Below, one piece after another: positions 5,351-6,061 of a stretch of DNA of 6,061 nt. The stretch lies in the NCBI GenBank assembly GCA_026397695.1, contig JAPLUJ010000348.1, positions 1 to 6,061 of the forward strand, in the 5' to 3' direction. The stretch is from Verrucomicrobiota bacterium (lineage in GTDB: Bacteria; Verrucomicrobiota; Verrucomicrobiia; Verrucomicrobiales; Akkermansiaceae). Under the pieces are notes generated by a model. It was given only the letters and a program-made list of their open reading frames with translations. It did not search any database and was not told where the DNA came from. Position numbers and translations under genes: made by a program. Every line of letters begins with the position of its first letter. The stretch's first letter is position 1.

Positions 5351-6061
5351 TCATGCCTTATGATAGATTCCAAACTCGGTCATGGCGTCAAACATCGCCA
5401 CGACATTTGCGACAGGCGTTTCTTCCAGGATGTAATCGTGGCTGGCACCGGCGACGTAGCCGCCACCGGGGGTCATGATGGCGATGACTTCGCGGGTGCT
5501 TTCCCGGACCGACTCGGGAGTGCCGTTGATGAGAACGTGGTGGGAATCAATGGCGCCGTTGAGGAGGATTTTCTCGCCGTAGTTGGCTTTCAGCTTCACG
5601 AGGTCCATGCCGCCGCAGCACGGTTGAAGCGCGTGCAGTCCATCCAGTCCGGCAGCGATCATGGATGGAATGAGCGGCTCGTAGCCGCCGCAACAGTGAA
5701 GTTGAACCTGCAGCCGGTATTGGTGGCCGAGGTCAATCAGTCGTTTCAGGTGCGGCATGATGAACCGGTCGAATTGTGCAGGGCTGAGCAGCGGTCCGGT
5801 CTGACCGCCGAAATCGTTGCCGATGAAGAACACATCCATCACATCCGCCGCCGCGTCGAACGTGCGCTGGCTAACAGCGATGTAGTAGTCCGTGAGATGT
5901 TGCAACAGCGCGTCCACCAGTTCCGGCTCGTCATACATCTTGAGGTAAAGGTTTTCCATGCCGAGCAGGTCGATCGCATCGTGCCAGAATGGCGACCAAT
6001 CGCCGCCGAGGATGGCGTATTGACGGTTCCACGCCATCGCGTCGGCGCGAACTTGAGCGAC
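5351..6061 (-). CDS. Uroporphyrinogen decarboxylase-like (URO-D/MtaA-type) protein, N-terminus outside the window
   Basis: The visible 236 residues resemble the C-terminal two thirds of the URO-D barrel superfamily, which includes haem-pathway HemE and cobalamin/corrinoid methyltransferases such as MtaA and CmuA. The frame is open to the right edge, eight codons beyond the Met at 6037, so the true start lies outside. Counting from that Met, typical blocks are FIGNDFGGQTGPLLSP (71-86), FIMPHLKRLID (92-102), VQLHCCGG (111-118), ILLNGAID (157-164) and GGGYVAGASHDY (191-202). The His-X-Cys at 114-116 matches two zinc ligands of the methyltransferase branch, which argues for that type over HemE. 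No signal peptide can be judged. URO-D-like proteins often stand beside sugar-degradation genes in PVC bacteria, with unknown role; removal of methyl groups is a possibility only. It precedes GH130 by 309 bases on the same strand. Confidence 0.82.
   Translation of the reverse strand, partial: VAQVRADAMAWNRQYAILGGDWSPFWHDAIDLLGMENLYLKMYDEPELVDALLQHLTDYYIAVSQRTFDAAADVMDVFFIGNDFGGQTGPLLSPAQFDRFIMPHLKRLIDLGHQYRLQVQLHCCGGYEPLIPSMIAAGLDGLHALQPCCGGMDLVKLKANYGEKILLNGAIDSHHVLINGTPESVRESTREVIAIMTPGGGYVAGASHDYILEETPVANVVAMFDAMTEFGIYHKA

Noticed and set aside
5149..5373. Possible 74-residue minus-strand protein overlapping the end of the URO-D-like gene
   Set aside because: Most of it is repeat copy 2 read as protein; the similar peptide from copy 1 reflects the shared DNA, not a gene family.

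Overview
The window is a stretch of a bacterial chromosome in which all four recognisable genes lie on the minus strand. In transcription order they are a uroporphyrinogen-decarboxylase-like (URO-D/MtaA-type) protein cut off by the right edge (5351-6061), a secreted GH130-family protein (4007-5041), a secreted GH32-family protein (2169-3764), and a secreted GH29 alpha-L-fucosidase (369-2054). No tRNA, rRNA, CRISPR array, transposase, transporter or regulator gene is visible.

The gene content points to a glycan-degrading bacterium of the PVC group (Kiritimatiellota, Lentisphaerota, Verrucomicrobiota or Planctomycetota). The reasons are secreted GH29/GH32/GH130 enzymes beside a URO-D-like protein, which is a gene class expanded in those phyla, and intergenic DNA of the 'CCACGGATGAACAC' type that I recall from such genomes. 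This assignment is inference; no marker gene is present.

Layout: 1-368 is non-coding and holds two adjacent inverted-repeat elements. 369-2054 is GH29. 2055-2168 is a short leader with a perfect dyad (2100-2118) and an A/T-tract inverted repeat. 2169-3764 is GH32. 3765-4006 is a leader with a strong UUCG-capped hairpin and the first copy of an intergenic repeat. 4007-5041 is GH130. 5042-5350 is non-coding and holds the second repeat copy. 5351-6061 is the URO-D-like gene.

The three glycosidases each begin with a signal peptide, so they probably act together on a fucose-containing or mixed polysaccharide outside the cytoplasm. The gaps (114, 242 and 309 bp) are long for one tight operon, and each gap contains potential RNA structure, so separate or processed transcripts are plausible. 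The most notable points are the non-canonical catalytic motifs in GH32 and GH130, the direct repeats bracketing the GH130 gene, the strand-specific UUCG hairpin in the GH32 leader, and the ten-base-periodic inverted repeat at the left end. I do not see a clearly new multi-gene system.
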